A DNA stretch of 64,000 nt. Source: Eisenbergiella porci. Its GTDB lineage: Bacteria > Bacillota > Clostridia > Lachnospirales > Lachnospiraceae. The translations under genes were made by a program, and so were the position numbers. Shown piece after piece: positions 53,190 to 61,645 of the stretch. The stretch lies in contig NZ_VUMI01000005.1 of the NCBI RefSeq assembly GCF_009696275.1, forward strand, positions 1 to 64,000, in the 5' to 3' direction. Positions within the stretch are counted from its first letter, which is position 1; each line of letters opens with the position of its first letter. Below the pieces are notes generated by a model. It saw nothing but the letters and a program-made list of their open reading frames with translations, did not search any database and had not been told where the DNA came from.

Positions 53190-54335
53190 CTATTTATCAT
53201 CTGCTATGCCAAACCGGCGTTTGGGCAGCGTAAGCTGAAAGATGGAGCCCTTTTTCCCTTTCTTAACACGAATGGTTCCGCCCTGTTCCTCAAGGATTTT
53301 CCGGGTCAGGTAAAGTCCCACCCCGCTCCCCTCCTCCTGCCTGACCTGCAAAGAAGCCCCGCGGTAAAAGCGCTGGAATATATGGGAATACTCACTTGCG
53401 GGAATGCCTATTCCTTCATCCTCCACCTCTATAAAAATGTAACTCACCACAGGTATCACCCGTATTTCGATATGGCTGCCGGAAGGAGAATATTTAATCG
53501 CATTGTCCAGCAGGTTAATCAGGGCTTCCTGGGTCCATTTGGGATCATGGGGAAGCACGAAGTCCGTAAAGTCATTCAGTTCTATGGATATCTCTTTCCG
53601 GAACGCCTTCATGTAAACTCTGTTTACCGACTGGATGATAGTATCCTTCAGACCGGAATCCACCGGCTGTATACATATCATATGGGCTTCCAGGCGGGAA
53701 AGCTGCAAAAAGGTATCCAGCAGGTTCTCAATTTTCAAAATTTCCGCAAAGCCCTGCTTCACGAAGCTTCGCTGTTCCTCAAATGTCAGGCTCTCGGTAT
53801 CTGCCAGCTCATAGCTCATTTTCAGAGAGGCCAGCGGATTTTTCAGCTGATGGGAAATATCTGTAATCAACGCCTTGGTCTTTCCTTCCTCTTTACGTAA
53901 TCTGTCCGTGACAAGCTGATTTTTTTCTTCCTGCGTCCGCATCTTTTGCTTCAGCTCCTGATACTCGTCCTCCAGCCTGCGGCGGCGCACATCACTGCTC
54001 CTGAGAGCCAGAAAGCACAGAACGCCGGCAGTACCTGAAAGAACGCAGAACAAGAAAAAATATCTGCCAACCAATAAAGTCGCAGACCTGTTGAAAGCAT
54101 GATAACCATAACGTTTTTCCAGTTCCCGTCCTGCCTGGTAATAAAAATCCCGACGGTTTATTTCATCCAGGAATTCTCCGGCCTGCTCCGGCGCCTGGGC
54201 GGACATAAACCCAAGAAGCATGCGTTCCCTTTTTTCCAGATTCCAGGCGAGAGAGCCAAAAAGGAGCAGACAGCCCATAGCAAGGGCTGCCGCCGCCGTA
54301 AGGCTCAGAATTCTTTTGTTACGGAATTTGTCCAT
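53190..54335 (-). CDS. Sensor histidine kinase
   Basis: ATG at 54335 (MDKFRNKRIL) lies within the 3' end of the response-regulator gene behind GGGGATGGGG; longer frames are not supported. It has two membrane helices (about 9-33 and 93-115) around an extracellular loop of about 60 residues, then a dimerisation/phosphoacceptor domain with His in ISHQLKNPLASL, and a catalytic domain with N box (LLDNAIKYS) and G boxes (DEGIGI, GSGVGLYL). It forms a two-component system with the gene just upstream, placed beside an ABC exporter module that it probably senses or controls. Confidence 0.9.
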   Translation of the reverse strand: MDKFRNKRILSLTAAAALAMGCLLLFGSLAWNLEKRERMLLGFMSAQAPEQAGEFLDEINRRDFYYQAGRELEKRYGYHAFNRSATLLVGRYFFLFCVLSGTAGVLCFLALRSSDVRRRRLEDEYQELKQKMRTQEEKNQLVTDRLRKEEGKTKALITDISHQLKNPLASLKMSYELADTESLTFEEQRSFVKQGFAEILKIENLLDTFLQLSRLEAHMICIQPVDSGLKDTIIQSVNRVYMKAFRKEISIELNDFTDFVLPHDPKWTQEALINLLDNAIKYSPSGSHIEIRVIPVVSYIFIEVEDEGIGIPASEYSHIFQRFYRGASLQVRQEEGSGVGLYLTRKILEEQGGTIRVKKGKKGSIFQLTLPKRRFGIADDK

Positions 54336-54982
54336 AGATACCCCATCCCCCTGACATTTTGAATGAAATCCCCGCCAAGCTTCCCGCGCAGCCTGCTGAT
54401 ATTGACCGGTACGGTATTGTCGTCTACGAATTGACCGTCCTGCCCCCAAACCGCATCCAGAAGCTGTTCCTTTGTGAGAATCTGTCTGGGATTTTCCATA
54501 AAATACGCCAGCAGCAGCCATTCCTTTTTGCTCAGTTCCACAGAGACATCCCCCTGCCATACCTTCATTTCCCGGTAATCAAGACAGATATCGCCGGAAG
54601 AAAGACGACAGCCGGCCGGTGTTTCCACACGCTTCATCAGGGCATTTACCTTGGAAAGAAGTATGATCAGGCTGAAAGGCTTGGTAATATAATCATCCGC
54701 ACCGATATCATAACCGTTTACAATATCAATTTCCTGATTCAGCGCGGTGAGGAAAATCAGGTATACGCTGCTGCTTTTTCTTACCTCACGGCCAAAATCC
54801 AGTCCGCTGCCGTCCGGAAGAGTGATGTCACTTATGATCAGTGATACCTCATTCTCATGAAACAGCCTGCGTGCCTGGGAAATATGAAAGGCTGGCAGAA
54901 CACGGTAGCCTTCCTTTTCCAGCCTCAGTGAAATGCCTCTGTTCAGATTTTCATCATCCTCCAAAAGTAAGATTGTTTTCAT
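54305..54982 (-). CDS. OmpR-family response regulator
   Basis: ATG at 54982 (MKTILLLEDDENL) gives 225 residues; the upstream in-frame codon at 55030 is less likely. The receiver domain has acidic pair Glu-Asp-Asp (about 8-10), phosphoacceptor Asp in IISDITLPDG (about 52) and the conserved Lys in DYITKPF (about 103). The C-terminal OmpR/PhoB winged helix ends in RGMGYLW. It overlaps the kinase gene by 31 bp, so the pair is translated together. Confidence 0.9.
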   Translation of the reverse strand: MKTILLLEDDENLNRGISLRLEKEGYRVLPAFHISQARRLFHENEVSLIISDITLPDGSGLDFGREVRKSSSVYLIFLTALNQEIDIVNGYDIGADDYITKPFSLIILLSKVNALMKRVETPAGCRLSSGDICLDYREMKVWQGDVSVELSKKEWLLLAYFMENPRQILTKEQLLDAVWGQDGQFVDDNTVPVNISRLRGKLGGDFIQNVRGMGYLWTNSVTKEF

Positions 54983-55057
54983 AAATAGCTTCTTACGATT
55001 CCTTTCAGTACATGCCGAAAACCGCTGCACGTACAGGCGGTGCAGCGGTTTTGGTAT

Positions 55058-57910
55058 TTATTCTTCCTCTGTCTGATTTTTCTTCCGTTCTTTTCTGATC
55101 CTTTTTTTAAAGAAGGAACCTTTTGGCTCCGATGCTTCCTGCGGCACAGCTGCAGGCTGGGAGTTCATGTCCTCCTGCGAAAAAGGAGGCCGGGTATTCT
55201 GCCAGGCTGTATTAGGCGCAGGCTGTGTTCCCATGCGTCCTCCGCCCGGATAGCTTCCGCCATTGTAAGGCGCAGCGCCATAACCGCTGCCGTTTATTGG
55301 CCGGCCGGCGCCATAGCCGGTGCGGGGCATTTCCTGCCCGGCGCCGTAATTTCCTGTGCGGGGCATTCCCTGGGCGCTTCCGTACATTCCGGGATACCCA
55401 CCGTAAAAGTTCTGCGCGGAGGGGTTATTGTACATACCTGGCCCGCCATAATAACCCTGGGGATTCTGTACGGGATAAGGTATCTGCTGCCTGGAAAAAG
55501 TACTGCTTTCACCGGTAAGCACGTTATTTTGCTCAGGCTTTTCTTCCTGTATGGAAACGGCTTTCTTCTTAAACCGGAGGATTACCTTAAACAGGTCGCC
55601 GTCTATGGCAATCTGCATGGAACCTCCCTGCAGCTCGGCAAAACTCTTGGCAATTGCCAGGCCGAGTCCGCTGCCTTCCGTATTTCTGGAATCATCTCCT
55701 CTGACAAAACGTTCCGTCAGCTCTTCAGGGGCAACGGACAGTTCCGTTGCAGAAATATTCTTCAGCTCTACCCTCACATAATCGCTTTCATCTTTCAGAT
55801 TGACATAAACCCTGGTCCCACTAAGGGCGTATTTGATGATATTGCTGTACAGATTGTCAAAGATCCTGTAGGTTTTCTGGCTGTCCAGAGGAAGGATAAT
55901 CCGTTCCTTTGGCAGGTTGAATTTGAAATCCAGCCCGGCGGCTTCAATACGGTCATCCTGTTCCAGATAGGCCTGCCGTAGCAGGTTGCAGATATCCACG
56001 TCCACAATCTGCAGGGTTACGGATTTGCTGCTGGCCTTGCTGATTTCAAACAAATCCTCTATCAGCACCTTCAGCCGGTTGGACTTGCGCTGCAGGATAT
56101 CCAGATATTCCGTTTTCTTTTCCTCTGTAATATCCGGTTCCCTGAGCAGCTCTATATAGGTAATAATAGCGGTCAGAGGCGTCTTCAGGTCATGGGACAC
56201 ATTGGTGATCAGCTCTGTCTTCATGCGCTGGCTCTTTACTTCTTCATCCACTGCGCGTTTGAAGTCCATCTGAATCTGCCGCAGCTGTGATTTATAGCTT
56301 TCGAATATACCGAAATCCTCGGAAAGCGCAGTATCCAGATTGCCCTGGGCAATAGAACGGGTAGCACCCAGCAGCTTCCGGTATTTGCTCTGGATATCCT
56401 TCACATATCTTTTCAGAATGAAGTAAATGATGACTGAATAAATAACCAGGCCAAATATACCGGCAAACCAAAAGCAGCATATAACAAGAAGGATGGCAAA
56501 ATTTACAAGGATTACCTTTATAATAATGCTGTTGGCATCCGTCCCGATATCATAGGTCACCAGATCTGTGTAAAAGCTGTGGCACAGACTGCGTATCTTA
56601 CCAACAATGCGGTTCCAGTATTTACAAATCAGGCTGTGCTCCTTCAGAAAGCCCTTTCGGAAACCGGATAAACCTGAGCCTATCAGGAAGGAGGCAATGA
56701 AAATGACCGTAAGCATGAGGAACATAACCGTTTTGTCAAGGGGCAGAATGCCCAGCTTGCCATTGCCCCCGATTCCTGCCCTCACATTGCGCAGAAACAG
56801 GTCGTTTTGATATTCATAAATATACTGGATAACCAGGGATGTAGTGGAAAATAAAACCACGGCAGCAACGGTCAGAAACTCTAACGGAATAAGGCTGATG
56901 AACGGCAGCAGCTCCTCTGAGTAAAGGCTTTTCTTCCTGCAGAGGAAAAAACCGGCCAGGGCCATCGCCAATATAAAGGCCAGATAGGCCGGAGCGATAC
57001 CCGCTTCAAAATAACTGTCCCGCCCCGCAAAATGCATGCTCTGGAAATTTGCCATATAAACATAATAATTGTCAGGCTTCATCAGCTCCGTATACTGCGC
57101 CTGTGTCAGGCCATAAATAATTCTCATATCAGCCGGCGAAGATATGCTCAGCCGCAGCGTTGGTGAGGAAGCGTTTTCATAATCACCGCTGTAAAGCGTA
57201 TACTCGGCAACACGGCCATTCACCTCAGCATCATAATCATAGGAATAAGAATACCCGTTGGGAGTTTCCTTACTCAGCTTCAGAGGGAACTCATGCCCTG
57301 CATTCTGGACGCGGCTTAAAAACTGTTTTGCATTATTCCTGCACTTTACATTGACATTGGTGATATTGCCGGCGCTGTCATACTGCAGGTTCAGGTAATA
57401 CATATACTCGGAATTCGCCTGCTTATCGGAAGCATCCTCTCCGCCCACTGCATCAGGCAGGCCGGATCCGCTGTTTGAGATAACAGTTCCGGTATTCAAA
57501 TCCTCAACATAATAATCCATCATTTCACTGAGGGAACTCAGCATGCTTTCATAGGACGTACACTGGCTGTTAATCGCCTCCCTCTGCAGAGCAAGGAAGG
57601 ACTGTATACTGGAATCCATATAGGAATCTGAGGGATTATCTGATGCCGGCATCTCAATATCAAGATAAAGATCCGAGTATTCATATTGCTTTTGATCTGC
57701 TTTTTCACGAAGGTATTTATATTGAACCAGATTTATTGAAAACAGGTCGCTTATAAAGTCCTGTTCTGTAAGAGGATCAATATAGCTTTCTTCCGCCTTT
57801 TTCTGAAAAAGAGGAAACAGACTCATGAAAAGAATGCTGGCAGCCGCACTGATCGCAATTACCGGCAGCAGAAAAGAGCTTTTTTTATTGCTTTTCCATT
57901 TTGTATCCAA
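55058..57910 (-). CDS. Large sensor kinase with Gly/Pro/Tyr-rich tail
   Basis: A 950-residue membrane kinase. TM1 (about 14-35) is followed by an extracellular domain (about 36-303), a cluster of further helices (about 305-327, 335-362, 394-415, 460-500) and a HAMP-like linker. Then come a HisKA with phosphoacceptor His573 in NVSHDLKTPL and a HATPase with N-box NLYSNIIKY (687-695) and GSGLGLAIA (747-755). The catalytic domain ends near 782. After it comes a tail of about 165 residues, unusual for a kinase. Residues 811-895 are mostly Gly, Pro, Tyr, Asn, Gln and Met with repeats such as MPRTG and GYGAG, and the last 20 residues are highly charged and basic. The start overlaps the response-regulator gene by 26 bp. 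Confidence 0.88.
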   Translation of the reverse strand: MDTKWKSNKKSSFLLPVIAISAAASILFMSLFPLFQKKAEESYIDPLTEQDFISDLFSINLVQYKYLREKADQKQYEYSDLYLDIEMPASDNPSDSYMDSSIQSFLALQREAINSQCTSYESMLSSLSEMMDYYVEDLNTGTVISNSGSGLPDAVGGEDASDKQANSEYMYYLNLQYDSAGNITNVNVKCRNNAKQFLSRVQNAGHEFPLKLSKETPNGYSYSYDYDAEVNGRVAEYTLYSGDYENASSPTLRLSISSPADMRIIYGLTQAQYTELMKPDNYYVYMANFQSMHFAGRDSYFEAGIAPAYLAFILAMALAGFFLCRKKSLYSEELLPFISLIPLEFLTVAAVVLFSTTSLVIQYIYEYQNDLFLRNVRAGIGGNGKLGILPLDKTVMFLMLTVIFIASFLIGSGLSGFRKGFLKEHSLICKYWNRIVGKIRSLCHSFYTDLVTYDIGTDANSIIIKVILVNFAILLVICCFWFAGIFGLVIYSVIIYFILKRYVKDIQSKYRKLLGATRSIAQGNLDTALSEDFGIFESYKSQLRQIQMDFKRAVDEEVKSQRMKTELITNVSHDLKTPLTAIITYIELLREPDITEEKKTEYLDILQRKSNRLKVLIEDLFEISKASSKSVTLQIVDVDICNLLRQAYLEQDDRIEAAGLDFKFNLPKERIILPLDSQKTYRIFDNLYSNIIKYALSGTRVYVNLKDESDYVRVELKNISATELSVAPEELTERFVRGDDSRNTEGSGLGLAIAKSFAELQGGSMQIAIDGDLFKVILRFKKKAVSIQEEKPEQNNVLTGESSTFSRQQIPYPVQNPQGYYGGPGMYNNPSAQNFYGGYPGMYGSAQGMPRTGNYGAGQEMPRTGYGAGRPINGSGYGAAPYNGGSYPGGGRMGTQPAPNTAWQNTRPPFSQEDMNSQPAAVPQEASEPKGSFFKKRIRKERKKNQTEEE

Positions 57911-58598
57911 CGCCCCACACCACCTTTAGATATTTCGGATTTTTAGGATCGATTTCGATTTTCTCCCTGATTTTGCGGATATGGACCATAATAGTATCTG
58001 TATTGATTGCTTTTTCGTTCCAGATACGTTCATATATTTCATCTGCACTGAATACCCGTCCCGGATTTTTTATGAGAAGAAGCAATATCTTAAATTCGAT
58101 AGGCGTAAGCTTCACAGGATTGCCGTCTACAAAAACTTCCACCGTTTCCTCGTTAACCTCAATGCCGCCCAGACAATGATATGTATCATTTTCCGGCTCT
58201 GCGGCTTTGTTTACAGCGTCCAGATAACGGCTGTAGCGGCGCAGATGGGAATTTACCCTGGCCAGCAGCTCCATGGTAGTAAACGGTTTTGTCACGTAAT
58301 CATCAGCGCCCATATTCAGCCCCATGATTTTATCAACCTCTTCAGATTTGGCTGAAAGCATGATAACAGGGAAATCATATCCCTTATCTCTTACCTTCAT
58401 CATCATGGTAATGCCGTCCATTCGGGGCATCATAATATCTACAATAGCGAGATGAATCTCTTCCCGTCTAATAATTTCCAGGCCTTCCACTCCATCTCCG
58501 GCCTGAAATACCACATAGCCCTGATTCCTAAGATATATTTCAATTCCTTCTCGGATATCCCGGTCGTCCTCAACTACCAATATACGGTTTGCTTCCAA
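57885..58598 (-). CDS. OmpR-family response regulator
   Basis: The first ATG (58607) is directly abutted by the AGGGAGG site, so the TTG three codons later (58598), at a nine-base distance, is the better start; the longer form would add MLK. The receiver carries Glu-Asp-Asp (VVEDDRD), phosphoacceptor Asp in IVDIMMP and Lys in DYVTKPF. The C-terminal PhoB-type winged helix ends in VVWGVGYKME. The last codons overlap the large kinase gene, its obvious partner. The target genes are unknown. Confidence 0.9.
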   Translation of the reverse strand: MEANRILVVEDDRDIREGIEIYLRNQGYVVFQAGDGVEGLEIIRREEIHLAIVDIMMPRMDGITMMMKVRDKGYDFPVIMLSAKSEEVDKIMGLNMGADDYVTKPFTTMELLARVNSHLRRYSRYLDAVNKAAEPENDTYHCLGGIEVNEETVEVFVDGNPVKLTPIEFKILLLLIKNPGRVFSADEIYERIWNEKAINTDTIMVHIRKIREKIEIDPKNPKYLKVVWGVGYKMEKQ

Positions 58599-58607
58599 TT
58601 TTAACAT

Positions 58608-58930
58608 CCTCCCTCTGCTGTCAGCAATTTTTTGCAGCTATCCGGCCGCATTTATAAAACATTATAGCATACTTTCCTCCTTTTTTCCTCTAAATTACAA
58701 AAACATAAGAGGTAAACAGTGGTAAAGCAGTTACAGGGCAGCCGCAGGCTAAGCTGTAACGTAAAGTACATCCGGGGAAAAGGCACAATCAGGTTTATAA
58801 ACAGAATAGACCAGAAAACTGAAAAATCCATACAGAAAAAACCAAAGAATTTCTAAAGAAACTCTTTGGTTTTATGGAAATCAGGCAGTATAAAAGCTCT
58901 TATATATCAAATTGGCAAGCTCTGTGGCAG
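58608..58930 (-). terminator. Spacer with terminator of LysM gene
   Basis: About 320 bp with no gene. AAAAACCAAAGA (58836-58847) and TCTTTGGTTTT (58863-58873) pair. Read on the minus strand the stem ends in a TTTTTT tract, so it is an intrinsic terminator for the LysM-protein gene that ends at 58931. The part next to 58608-58700 should contain the promoter of the response-regulator/kinase operon. Confidence 0.65.
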
Positions 58931-59284
58931 TTACTTGAATTCTGCCGAATAGTACGGGATGATCAGGTAGTCTCCTGCGTTAATATTCTCATCCAGGAGA
59001 TGGTTCGTCCGGATTACTTCCCTGATAAACGCTTCCCTGGATTCAAAATTTCCATCCGCATAGGTGTCGGCAAGTGTCCAGAGTGAATCTCCCGATTCAA
59101 TACGGATGCTGGTAAAATATTTATAATAAACGGTCTCCCCGGGAGCCTGTGCCCTGGATATGAAGCTGCCGCCGGCAATAGCAAGAACAAGTATAATGGC
59201 GGCAGATACGACAAAAAGAAGGATATGCCGTCTGAGCTCCTGTTCTCTTCTGATTCTGTTAAGACGAATTCTTTCCTCAATCAT
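58931..59284 (-). CDS. YneA-like LysM protein, SOS-regulated
   Basis: ATG at 59284 (MIEERIRLN) behind AGGAGGGG gives 117 residues. There is a basic cytoplasmic start, one membrane helix (HILLFVVSAAIILVLAIAGGSF) and a C-terminal LysM domain (about 65-115, SIRIESGDSLWTLADTY then NHLLDENINAGDYLIIPYY). It is divergent from lexA, and its promoter contains LexA boxes. This is the arrangement and domain plan of YneA, the Bacillus SOS-induced division inhibitor, so delay of septation during DNA damage is the likely role. Sequence identity to YneA is not checked. Confidence 0.78.
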   Translation of the reverse strand: MIEERIRLNRIRREQELRRHILLFVVSAAIILVLAIAGGSFISRAQAPGETVYYKYFTSIRIESGDSLWTLADTYADGNFESREAFIREVIRTNHLLDENINAGDYLIIPYYSAEFK

Positions 59285-59306
59285 GATCTGCCCCTCCTGA
59301 CCTGTC

Positions 59307-59333
59307 CGAACAGGTGTAACGAACACACGTTCT
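59307..59333. promoter_or_regulatory. LexA (SOS) box cluster near YneA-like start
   Basis: CGAACACACGTTCT (59320-59333) matches the Gram-positive LexA consensus CGAAC-N4-GTTYG at all but the last base. A weaker abutting copy, CGAACAGGTGTAAC, lies at 59307-59320. Both are just downstream of the promoter at 59345-59373. Confidence 0.8.
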
Positions 59334-59344
59334 TTATGTTTTGT

Positions 59345-59373
59345 ATTATATCGAACATAGATTCGATTGTCAA
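59345..59373 (-). promoter_or_regulatory. Consensus promoter of LysM (YneA-like) gene
   Basis: On the minus strand TTGACA (59373-59368) and TATAAT (59350-59345) are both perfect with a 17-bp spacer. A LexA box (59352-59365) fills the spacer, so repressor binding would directly exclude RNA polymerase. Confidence 0.85.
59352..59365. promoter_or_regulatory. LexA box inside promoter spacer
   Basis: CGAACATAGATTCG keeps both CGAA/TTCG ends and differs from the consensus at two inner positions. It sits exactly between the -35 and -10 of the YneA-like gene. Confidence 0.75.
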
Positions 59374-59391
59374 TACCCTGGAGTAAAAAAT

Positions 59392-59418
59392 CGAACAGTC
59401 ATTCGGAATATATGTTTG
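59392..59418. promoter_or_regulatory. Two abutting LexA boxes at lexA promoter
   Basis: CGAACAGTCATTCG (59392-59405) and GGAATATATGTTTG (59405-59418) each match the consensus at 12 of 14 positions and share one base. The second overlaps the lexA -35, which indicates autorepression. Confidence 0.75.
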
Positions 59419-59444
59419 CTTTTTAATTTTCCCTATGATATACT
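59416..59444 (+). promoter_or_regulatory. lexA promoter
   Basis: TTGCTT (59416-59421) and TATACT (59439-59444) are separated by 17 bp, about 62 bp before the lexA start. The -35 overlaps a LexA box. Confidence 0.7.
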
Positions 59445-59506
59445 AAAAAAAACGGCACCGGCAGAATACTACCGGTGTCTGTCAGGAATTTAAAGGAGGA
59501 TGAAAT

Positions 59507-60127
59507 ATGGCACAGGGTAAAATTACTGCAAAGCAGAAAGAAATCCTGGACTACATAAAAGAACAGATACTGGAAAGGGGATATCCGCCGGCAGTAAGGG
59601 AAATCTGTGAGGCGGTTCACCTGAAATCCACCTCTTCCGTGCACTCCCACCTGGAGACGCTGGAGAAGAACGGATACATCAGAAGAGATCCCACCAAGCC
59701 CCGTGCGATTGAGATTTGTGACGACAGCTTCCAGATGGTCAGGACCGAGCTGGTGAGCCTGCCTGTGGTCGGCAATGTAGCGGCCGGGCAGCCCATACTT
59801 GCGGAAGAGAATATTGAAAGCTACTTTCCTATCCCCGCAGAGTATATACCGACCGGAGAACCCTCATTTATCTTAAAGGTACGCGGGGATTCCATGGTCA
59901 ACGCGGGAATCAATAACGGCGATCAGATATTTGTACAGAGCTGTGCTACGGCGAGGAACGGCGATATGGTGGTTGCCCTGATTGACGATTCCGCAACGGT
60001 CAAGACCTTTTACAGGGAAAAAGGCCATATCCGCCTGCAGCCGGAGAATGACAATATGGCTCCCATTATTGTAAATGACTGTAAGATCCTCGGTAAGGTG
60101 TTCGGTGTGTTCCGTATCTACCATTAA
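59507..60127 (+). CDS. lexA: SOS repressor LexA
   Basis: A 206-residue LexA with AAAGGAGG upstream. The N-terminal winged helix (about 1-68, with [20 protein letters not shown]) binds the SOS box. The C-terminal S24 peptidase domain has the self-cleavage bond Ala93-Gly94 in NVAAGQP, nucleophile Ser129 in RGDSMVNAG and general base Lys166 in ATVKTFY. RecA filaments stimulate cleavage after DNA damage and derepress the regulon. Its own promoter and the divergent YneA-like gene carry several SOS boxes. A GC-rich terminator follows. Confidence 0.96.
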   Translation: MAQGKITAKQKEILDYIKEQILERGYPPAVREICEAVHLKSTSSVHSHLETLEKNGYIRRDPTKPRAIEICDDSFQMVRTELVSLPVVGNVAAGQPILAEENIESYFPIPAEYIPTGEPSFILKVRGDSMVNAGINNGDQIFVQSCATARNGDMVVALIDDSATVKTFYREKGHIRLQPENDNMAPIIVNDCKILGKVFGVFRIYH

Positions 60128-60190
60128 TCGTTTCCGCAGGCCAGAGAAGCTCAGCCATAATAAATAAACAATAATTTTTCCAGACATAAC

Positions 60191-60232
60191 AGCGCCCGCT
60201 TACGAAAAGTCCCATTTCTGTAAGCGGGCGCT
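60191..60232 (+). terminator. Rho-independent terminator
   Basis: AGCGCCCGCTTAC (60191-60203) and GTAAGCGGGCGCT (60220-60232) pair perfectly with a 16-nt loop, followed by TAAAATTAC and, slightly later, TTTTTTT. It ends the lexA transcript. The next 120 bp show no gene. Confidence 0.75.
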
Positions 60233-60355
60233 TAAAATTACTATAATTTTTTTGCAGAGACCAAACCTCGTTTGTGCTGGACATGTCCGCATCGGTAGCA
60301 AAACAAGCTATTGACCTGGTCGGTCATTCATCGAAAGTGCAAATCCAGAAGCCAG

Positions 60356-60583
60356 TTAACGAAACATAAAGGTTATTTCACAGCCGTCCGCTACTCTTCT
60401 GCAGATATTTACCGTCCTGTCCATAATCAGGCTGAAGCTGTTTTCCTCAGCCTCCACATCCAGTTCCTTTAAATCCTCAGAAATACTGACCGAACGGACG
60501 CCTTCCAGACCGTCCATTTCACGAAGAATTTTTTCAGCCTTGCCTGTATCCGTCAAATGGGTCAGATGATAGCTTCTTAACAT
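60356..60583 (-). CDS. Small HMA-fold-like protein without metal cysteines
   Basis: ATG at 60583 (MLRSYHLTHL) behind AAGGAAGAGA gives 75 residues. The pattern of a strand, a helix (TGKAEKILREMDGLEGV), two strands (RSVSISEDLKELDVEA) and a further helix and strand resembles the heavy-metal-associated ferredoxin-like fold. The C-x-x-C that binds Cu or Zn is replaced by residues without cysteine (THLTDTG). It may be a degenerate metallochaperone-like domain. It lies about 120 bp downstream of a GNAT gene on the same strand. Function is unknown. Confidence 0.55.
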   Translation of the reverse strand: MLRSYHLTHLTDTGKAEKILREMDGLEGVRSVSISEDLKELDVEAEENSFSLIMDRTVNICRRVADGCEITFMFR

Positions 60584-60702
60584 AAAGAGTCTCTTCCTTT
60601 CCGGTTTTATCTGAAGTATTACCGGAAATTGGAAGTTTAAACAGATGCTGGCCCGGAATTGGTGCATAAAATAAAACGGGATACAAAAAGGCACCTCCCA
60701 GT

Positions 60703-61482
60703 TTATCTGATGCGGTACCAGTAAGTATAGACTTCTTCAAAACCAATGCTTTGATACAATCTGACAGCAGGCCTGTTGGCGGCGGACACCTGAAGGAATG
60801 CGGTATCGGCTCCCTCTCTGCGGCCTTCCTCCATTATGGCGCGGCAAATGCGGGCGCCGATTCCTTTCTGGCGGAAATCATTGTGTACCCGGATATCATA
60901 CAAGCCTATTTTGCCATCCTCCACAACACCCAGGCCGCAGCCGATAATTCTGTCATTTTCATATAAAGCGGCACAGTATACAGGATTTCTGATTGCTGTA
61001 AGCATGGCCCTTGCGGATTCCGGGCAGATGCAGTCACCGCCGTCGAGAGAAAGAAATGCCTCCAGCCAGCTATCGTCCATTGTACGGGTCAGCCGGATTT
61101 GGGTGCCGGAAGCCGCTGATGCGCCTGCGGCATCTCCCTGTGCGTTTTTGAGGCTTTCGCCTTCATTGGTCAGGCGGCATTCCATAATATAGGTTTTGTC
61201 CTGCTGCTCATATTCCCTCATTGCCAGCTGCTGATCCAGAGCGGCCGGTACGTTGGCTGTCATTTTAAATACACAGGGAAGCCCTTTTTCCCTGAATTTA
61301 TTTTCACAATACTCTATTTTATCCTCATATGCTTTTGTAGAAAGATAAAGCGGATTGACACAGTTCCCCTCATGGGCCGTTCCGCCGGAAAACCGGAGAA
61401 TCCAGCCATCGTAAACCTCAGTATGCAAAACGGGAAACGCGTTAAGCGCAAGCTCTTCATAACGCAGTGCTGCAAAGTTCAT
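60703..61482 (-). CDS. GNAT-family N-acetyltransferase
   Basis: A 259-residue protein. The N-terminal half (about 1-105) opens NFAALRYEELALNAFP and is of the kind found in two-domain GNAT proteins. The C-terminal half is a complete GNAT domain, with core strand GLYDIRVHNDFRQKGIGARI (acetyl-CoA loop R-Q-K-G-I-G-A, about 195-208) and closing AVRLYQSIGFEEVY. The substrate is unknown. It is intact, unlike the other acetyltransferase sequences of this window. Confidence 0.8.
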   Translation of the reverse strand: MNFAALRYEELALNAFPVLHTEVYDGWILRFSGGTAHEGNCVNPLYLSTKAYEDKIEYCENKFREKGLPCVFKMTANVPAALDQQLAMREYEQQDKTYIMECRLTNEGESLKNAQGDAAGASAASGTQIRLTRTMDDSWLEAFLSLDGGDCICPESARAMLTAIRNPVYCAALYENDRIIGCGLGVVEDGKIGLYDIRVHNDFRQKGIGARICRAIMEEGRREGADTAFLQVSAANRPAVRLYQSIGFEEVYTYWYRIR

Positions 61483-61645
61483 AGTGTAAGCCTCCTCTAC
61501 TATCTTCTATTTTACCCGGCATTTTCCATACAAAAAACAGAACAGGTGCTTTCAATCTTGCAAATTGTGCTTTATAATAAGGAATAAGAAAAATTTATGT
61601 AAGAGCATGTTTGAAAATTGTTCCAGTGTTGTCAGGAGAGTGAAG

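Noticed and set aside
60249-60355. Possible coding remnant between lexA terminator and HMA-like gene
   Set aside because: No frame of useful length and no recognisable motif; treated as spacer.
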